Source: Variovorax sp037204085
GTDB taxonomy: Bacteria > Pseudomonadota > Gammaproteobacteria > Burkholderiales > Burkholderiaceae_C
NCBI RefSeq assembly: GCF_037204085.1
Contig: NZ_JBBCBW010000011.1
Coordinates: 62,001-126,000, forward strand
Direction of reading: 5' to 3'
DNA: 64,000 bases
Part shown: positions 59,268-64,000 of the stretch, piece by piece
Layout: each line of letters starts with the position of its first letter
How positions within the stretch are numbered: position 1 is the stretch's first letter
Made by a program: the position numbers and the translations under genes
The notes under the pieces: generated by a model
Database searches by the model: none
What the model saw: the letters and a program-made list of their open reading frames with translations, nothing else
Told to the model about the DNA's origin: nothing

Positions 59268-62200
59268 GTGTCGATTCAAACCCCTGCCACGGCCCCCCTC
59301 GCTGGCAACGTGCCGGCCACCGAAGACCTTGGGCCGCTGGCCTGGGTTCTGGGAGAAATCCAGAAATCCCTCGACAGCGTTGCCAAGTCGCTGCGTCGCT
59401 TTGTGCGCGACGTGGGCAATACCTCGGAACTCGAGAGTGGCCCGCTGCAAATGGCTCGCCAGCAACTGCACCAGTCTGTCGGTGCCTTGCAGATGGTGGG
59501 CAACACCGCTCCGGCGCTGGTGCTCGGCTCCATCGAATTCGCGGTCCAGGGCTTCATTGCCGAACCGCAGCGCTGCACCGAGAGCGCGGTCGTAAAGATC
59601 GAGCGCGCCGGCTTTGCCGTCGTCGATTTCCTCAACGCGCTGCTGGCCGGCAAGCCCGTGTCGTCGGTGGCGCTGTTTCCGCAGTACCGCGATGTGCTTG
59701 AACTGGTCGGCAACGAGCGCGTTCACCCGGCGGACCTGTGGAGCATTGCCTGGCGTTGGGTCGAAGTCCGTCCCGCGCTGACCCAGGCCGCATTGGCCTA
59801 TGACCCGGCGGTGCGTTCGCGGCTCGACCGCGAAGTGCTGCAGCTGGTCAAGACCGGCGATGCGCAGGCCGCGCGCCGGCTGCACGCCCTGTGCCTGGGG
59901 CTCGGGCGCGGCGCGCTGCTGCCCCGCGTCGCGAGTTTCTGGACCTTGGCCGCGGGCTTCTTCGAGGCTCTGGCGCTCGAGCTGATCCCCGCCGATTCAT
60001 ACGTCAAGCGCGCCGCTTCGCGCGTGCTGCTGCAATACGCCACGCTGGCACGCGGCGACAACACCGTGTCCGACCGGCTCGGCCAGGACCTGCTGTTCTT
60101 CTGCGCGCAGGCCGTGCCTACCGGCCGCGACGACGCCGCCACGCTGCGCACCGTGCGCAGCGCCTGGGGCGTCGCAAGCGAGCCGTACATCAATTACAGC
60201 GTCGAGCAATTCGGCCGCTTCGATCCGCTGGTGCTCACGCAGGCCCGCAAGCGCATCGAAACCGCCAAGGAAATGTGGTCGGCGCTTTCGGGCGGCGACG
60301 TCACCCGTACGCGCCAGGTGGCCGACACCTTCGCCCAACTGGGCGAATCGCTGCAGAAGCTGCATCCGCCGAGCCTGCCGATGGTGGAAGCGCTGACGCA
60401 TGCGGTCGAAGCGTCAGTGCGCACCGGCCAGGCACCGGACACCGAGCTCGCGATGGAAGTCGCCACCTCGGTGCTCTACCTGGAAGCCGCGCTCGAAGAC
60501 CTCGACCCGAGCGATCCGCAGCTCACCTCCCGCACGCTGCAGCTGGCCGGCCGCATCGAGCGTGTGCGCGCGGGCGGCCATTCGGAGCCGCTCGAGCCCT
60601 GGATGGAAGACCTGTATCGCCGCGTGAGCGATCGCCAGACCATGGGCACCGTGGTCGACGAGCTGCGCAGCCACCTGAGCGAGCTTGAAAAGTCGCTCGA
60701 CCAGTACTTCCGCCGCCCCGCCGAAAAGGCGCTGCTGCGCACCGTGCCGAGCCAGCTGCTGCAAATGCGCGGCGTGTTCTCGGTGCTGGGCCTCGAGCAG
60801 GCCGCGCACACCGTGCAGCGCATGCGCGACGACGTCGAGCAGATGCTCGTGGGCAACGCATCGCCCGTCGAGGAAATGCACAGCTTCGATGCGCTGGGCA
60901 ACAACCTGGGCGCGCTCGGCTTCCTGATCGACATGCTGGGCTACCAGCCCGCACTGGCCAAGCGCCTGTTCGTGTTCGACGCCGAAGCCGGCGAGCTCAA
61001 GCCGCTCATGGGCCGCCAGGCCGCCGACAGCGACGCCGCCGATACCGCGGTGGCGGACGGCAAGCCCGCGGGCGCCGAAGCCGTGCTCAGCATCGAGGAA
61101 GTCGACGCACAGATCGCCTCGAAGCTGGCCGCGCTGGCCACGCCCAACCGCAAAGCGAAGGTGTCGCCCATCGAGGAGTTCAGCCGCAAGGCCGACAGCT
61201 GGACCAACAAGATCACCGGTCCCGCGGCGCTGCCCGACACCGAGGTGACCGAGCTCGAAGAAGACGACCTGCAGAACATCTTCCTCGACGAGGCCCGCGA
61301 GGTGGTGCAGAACGGCCTGGCCGCCATCGACGAGCTTGGCGGCCACCCCGACGACACCGAAGAACTCACCATCCTGCGCCGTGCGTTCCACACGCTCAAG
61401 GGCAGCTCGCGCATGGTCGGGCTCACCGATTTCGGCGACGCCGCCTGGTCCTTCGAGCAGGTGCTCAACACCTGGCTGGCCGACCAGCGCGACGCCACGC
61501 CCGAGCTGCTTTCCGCCACCCGCAATGCGCTCGGCGAATTCAGCGAATGGGTGGAAGCCATTGCTTCGGGCGCCCAGCACAGCTGGCAGTCGTCGCATTT
61601 CAGCCGCGTGGCCAATGCCCTGCTGGCCGGCGAACCCGTGCCAACGGCGCCGCCGCGCATCGATGCGGACGCACTTGCGGTGGCCGCGCGCCATATTGCC
61701 GCGGAGCCGCCGGTGGCTGCTCCCCTGCCGATGCCGGAGCTGCCCGAGCTTGCGGAACTGCGCGGCCTGCCCGACTTGGAGCTGCCGCCCGTCGCGCCGC
61801 CAGCCGTCGCCCCCGCGCCCGTCGCCGATTTCGAATTGCCGCCGCAGGTGCTGGAGCAAACTGCAAAGCACGAAACCGACGACGACTTCGCTTCGACCGA
61901 CTTCCTCGACTTCGAAACCAAGCCGAGCCCGGAAGAATCTTTCGAAGTGCTGAACGGCAGCGGAGATTTCGATTTCCTGGCGGCCGAAAAGGTAGAGCCC
62001 GCACCGTCTATCGCCCAGTTCGCAGCCGAACCGGCCGAGGAACCGTCGCCGGTCGCCGCGCCCGAACTGCTGCAAACTCCGGTGGCGCTGCCCGATCTGG
62101 ACTGGACTCCCGAGCCCTTGGCGGCCAAGCAGAGCGAGCCCGAGCCTGCGGCCGTTGCCGCGGCCGAGCCGGTCGAAGAAGAGCCCGCGGTCACCGAACC

Positions 62201-64000
62201 GGCCTTCCTGCTGGCGCCGGAAGAACCCGTTGCCGCTGTGGACGAAACGCCTGCAGTGGCAGAGCCAGTCGAGCCGCCGGCGGCGGTTGCAGACACGGTT
62301 GCAGTTGCCGATGAAGCGCCGCAGCCCGAACCTGAGCCCGAACCCGAAGTGCAGGAAACCGCCGAGGCGGCGGCCCCCTCCGGCGCCGACGACCAGGTCA
62401 AGGTCATCGGACCGCTGCGCATCGGTATTGCGCTCTACAACGTCTACCTCAACGAGGCCGACGAGTGGTCCAGGCAACTGGCCACCGAAGTCGGCGAGTG
62501 GGCGCTCGAATCGCACGAGCGCCTGTCCGACTCGACCGTCGCGCTTGCGCATTCGCTGGCCGGCAGCTCGGCCACCGTCGGCTTCCATAGCCTTTCGGGC
62601 ATGGCCCGCCTGCTCGAAGCCGCGCTGCAGCATCTGCAAATGCAGGGCAGCGGCACGCGCGAGCAGGGCGTGGTGCTGGTTGCCGCGGCCGACGAACTGC
62701 GCCGCCTGCTGCACCAGTTTGCCGTGGGCTTCCTGCGCGAGCCGTCCGAAGGAACGCTGCAGGCGCTGCGCGACATTGCCGCCGCGCCTATGCCGCTCGA
62801 AGCTGCTGCGCGCACCGACGTGCGGCCGCTCCAGCACATGGTGGCCACCGACAGCGTTGCCGACGTGGCGCTGGACGACTCCGAAGACGCGATCGACGTG
62901 GCCGATGCGGTCGACGTCGACCTGTTCCCGATCTTCGAGGAAGAGGCCGCGGAACTGCTGCCGCAGCTCGGCCAGGCGCTGCGCCAATGGGCGCACCACC
63001 CTGACGACAACGCGCCCCGCGCCTCGGTGCTGCGCACGCTGCACACGCTCAAGGGCAGTGCCCGGCTGGCCGGCGCCATGCGCCTTGGCGAGCGGGCGCA
63101 CCGCATGGAGTCCGAGATCGAAGTCCTGGGAACCCAGGGCGGTGCCGACCGGGCCGAAATCGAAAAGCTGCTCACGCGTCTTGACGCACTGCAGTCCACC
63201 TTCGACGCGCTACGCGCGGCGGACGATGCCACCCAGGCCGAAGTGGCCCAGCTCGTGGTGGCGGCAACCGCTGCCCAGCCGGGCGTTCAACTGGTGCAGG
63301 TTGCCGCCGAATCCGGCGTGCCCGCCAACGACGAGATTGCCGCTGGCGGCGACCAGAACGCGGATGCCGTGGAAACGGCCGCCGTGCCGTCGCTCCTGCC
63401 GCGTCCGGCTCCGGCGCTGCTCGCTCCTTTGCGCACTGCGTCTACCCAGGCCGTTCGCATTCGCACCCAGTTGCTCGACCGCCTGGTGGCGCAGACCGGC
63501 GAGGTCATCATCACGCGCTCGCGCCTCGAGGCCGAACTGGGCCAGTTGCGCGGTTCGCTCTCCGACCTGACGGGCAACCTCGACCGCCTGCGCCAGCAAT
63601 TGCGCGACATCGAAGTGCAGGCCGAAAGCCAGATGCAGTCCCGCCTGGCGCAAGCCAAGGATTCGCAGCAGAGCTTCGACCCGCTCGAGTTCGACCGCTT
63701 CACCCGCGTGCAGGAACTCACGCGCATGATGGCCGAGTCGGTGAACGACGTGGCCACCGTGCAGCGCACGCTGCAAAAGACGGTGCAGGCCACGGAAGAC
63801 GACCTGAGCGTGCAGGCACGCCAGACGCGTGAACTGCAGCGCGGCCTGCTGCGCACGCGCATGGTGGAGTTCGAGGGCATTTCCGACCGCCTCTATCGCG
63901 TGGTGCGCCAGGCGTCGAAAGACACCGGCAAGCAGGTGCGCCTGGACATCGTCGGCGGCTCCATCGAAATGGACCGCGGCGTGCTCGACCGCATGACGCC
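59268..64000 (+). CDS. pilL: Hybrid chemotaxis histidine kinase PilL/ChpA, 3' part beyond window
   Basis: At least 1577 residues, continuing past the window. GTG start after a short gap from pilJ. HPt domains with phosphorylatable His708 (FHTLKGSSRMVG) and His1259 (LHTLKGSARLAG), separated by long Ala/Pro/Glu-rich linkers. A dimerisation region and the start of the HATPase (GLLRTRMVEFEGISDRLYR, SIEMDRGVLDRM) come last. The response-regulator and CheW-like ends lie outside the window. The methyltransferase gene pilK, usual between pilJ and chpA, is missing. Confidence 0.94.
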   Translation, partial: MSIQTPATAPLAGNVPATEDLGPLAWVLGEIQKSLDSVAKSLRRFVRDVGNTSELESGPLQMARQQLHQSVGALQMVGNTAPALVLGSIEFAVQGFIAEPQRCTESAVVKIERAGFAVVDFLNALLAGKPVSSVALFPQYRDVLELVGNERVHPADLWSIAWRWVEVRPALTQAALAYDPAVRSRLDREVLQLVKTGDAQAARRLHALCLGLGRGALLPRVASFWTLAAGFFEALALELIPADSYVKRAASRVLLQYATLARGDNTVSDRLGQDLLFFCAQAVPTGRDDAATLRTVRSAWGVASEPYINYSVEQFGRFDPLVLTQARKRIETAKEMWSALSGGDVTRTRQVADTFAQLGESLQKLHPPSLPMVEALTHAVEASVRTGQAPDTELAMEVATSVLYLEAALEDLDPSDPQLTSRTLQLAGRIERVRAGGHSEPLEPWMEDLYRRVSDRQTMGTVVDELRSHLSELEKSLDQYFRRPAEKALLRTVPSQLLQMRGVFSVLGLEQAAHTVQRMRDDVEQMLVGNASPVEEMHSFDALGNNLGALGFLIDMLGYQPALAKRLFVFDAEAGELKPLMGRQAADSDAADTAVADGKPAGAEAVLSIEEVDAQIASKLAALATPNRKAKVSPIEEFSRKADSWTNKITGPAALPDTEVTELEEDDLQNIFLDEAREVVQNGLAAIDELGGHPDDTEELTILRRAFHTLKGSSRMVGLTDFGDAAWSFEQVLNTWLADQRDATPELLSATRNALGEFSEWVEAIASGAQHSWQSSHFSRVANALLAGEPVPTAPPRIDADALAVAARHIAAEPPVAAPLPMPELPELAELRGLPDLELPPVAPPAVAPAPVADFELPPQVLEQTAKHETDDDFASTDFLDFETKPSPEESFEVLNGSGDFDFLAAEKVEPAPSIAQFAAEPAEEPSPVAAPELLQTPVALPDLDWTPEPLAAKQSEPEPAAVAAAEPVEEEPAVTEPAFLLAPEEPVAAVDETPAVAEPVEPPAAVADTVAVADEAPQPEPEPEPEVQETAEAAAPSGADDQVKVIGPLRIGIALYNVYLNEADEWSRQLATEVGEWALESHERLSDSTVALAHSLAGSSATVGFHSLSGMARLLEAALQHLQMQGSGTREQGVVLVAAADELRRLLHQFAVGFLREPSEGTLQALRDIAAAPMPLEAAARTDVRPLQHMVATDSVADVALDDSEDAIDVADAVDVDLFPIFEEEAAELLPQLGQALRQWAHHPDDNAPRASVLRTLHTLKGSARLAGAMRLGERAHRMESEIEVLGTQGGADRAEIEKLLTRLDALQSTFDALRAADDATQAEVAQLVVAATAAQPGVQLVQVAAESGVPANDEIAAGGDQNADAVETAAVPSLLPRPAPALLAPLRTASTQAVRIRTQLLDRLVAQTGEVIITRSRLEAELGQLRGSLSDLTGNLDRLRQQLRDIEVQAESQMQSRLAQAKDSQQSFDPLEFDRFTRVQELTRMMAESVNDVATVQRTLQKTVQATEDDLSVQARQTRELQRGLLRTRMVEFEGISDRLYRVVRQASKDTGKQVRLDIVGGSIEMDRGVLDRMT

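Noticed and set aside
60414..63101. 895-residue minus-strand open frame
   Set aside because: Antisense to the pilL/chpA frame, whose HPt motifs are unmistakable.

Overview
The window looks like a stretch of core chromosome from a GC-rich beta-proteobacterium of the Comamonadaceae, most likely Variovorax or a close relative. Reasons: a SAH-riboswitch-controlled ahcY-tlyA-metF block, a dusB-fis-purH operon, a type IV pilus Chp chemosensory cluster, and palindromic repeats that I recall from this family. The genus call is inference from gene order and protein flavour, because no rRNA or other decisive marker is present. Genes are tightly packed, no intergenic gap exceeds 300 bases, and I see no insertion sequence, prophage, integrase or CRISPR array.

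Layout. 1-1942 (minus): a lipoprotein with two tandem repeat units, cut by the window edge. 2070-5984: the methyl-cycle operon (SAH riboswitch, ahcY, tlyA, metF) ending in rlpA. 6015-9796: rlmJ (with two in-frame palindromic inserts), rplM-rpsI, erpA, anmK. 9853-17845: an M23 peptidase, tyrS, an OmpA-like/FecR-like pair, a CDF exporter, dtd, a methyltransferase, ybeY-phoH, ruvA. 17862-24365 (minus): a compact phospholipid-type operon whose members resemble E. coli ynbA, ynbB, ynbC and ynbD, plus a PlsC acyltransferase, a small membrane protein and a YdeI-like gene. 24544-30203: ruvB, dmeF, an LpxH-like phosphoesterase, a small hypothetical, two membrane or periplasmic c-type cytochromes and a DUF2970 protein. 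30300-36437: a MocR-type regulator with alkB, tRNA-Met, an ECF sigma/anti-sigma pair, an enoyl-CoA hydratase, and a DUF2325 gene behind a Fur-box-like palindrome. 36456-41174: M61 peptidase, dsbC, a ubiquinone-type FAD hydroxylase, a MOSC protein. 41187-47260 (minus): a complete ribose operon rbsBACRKD with a LacI-type operator. 47454-55474: ychF, a glutathione transferase, yqaA, dusB-fis-purH, hemL-thiD, rubredoxin. 55558-64000: pilG-pilH-pilI-pilJ-pilL/chpA, the last cut by the window end.

How the genes work together. AhcY removes S-adenosylhomocysteine, MetF supplies methyl groups for methionine, and the riboswitch lets S-adenosylhomocysteine itself control the operon. The rbs genes import ribose, convert the anomer, phosphorylate it and repress their own transcription. 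The pil genes form a receptor-kinase-response-regulator pathway for twitching motility. The ynb-like operon combines lysophosphatidate acylation, CDP-diacylglycerol synthesis, head-group transfer, phosphatase and hydrolase/methyltransferase activities. Together they could make and tailor a non-standard phospholipid; this is the most interesting under-described system here.

Several genes are shorter than, or broken out of, a simple ORF listing and were placed by reading the sequence: the left-edge lipoprotein, rubredoxin (56 residues), pilL/chpA (open at the right edge) and the tRNA. Starts were chosen from ribosome-binding sites, overlaps with the upstream gene and family length. Where two starts compete, the entry says so.
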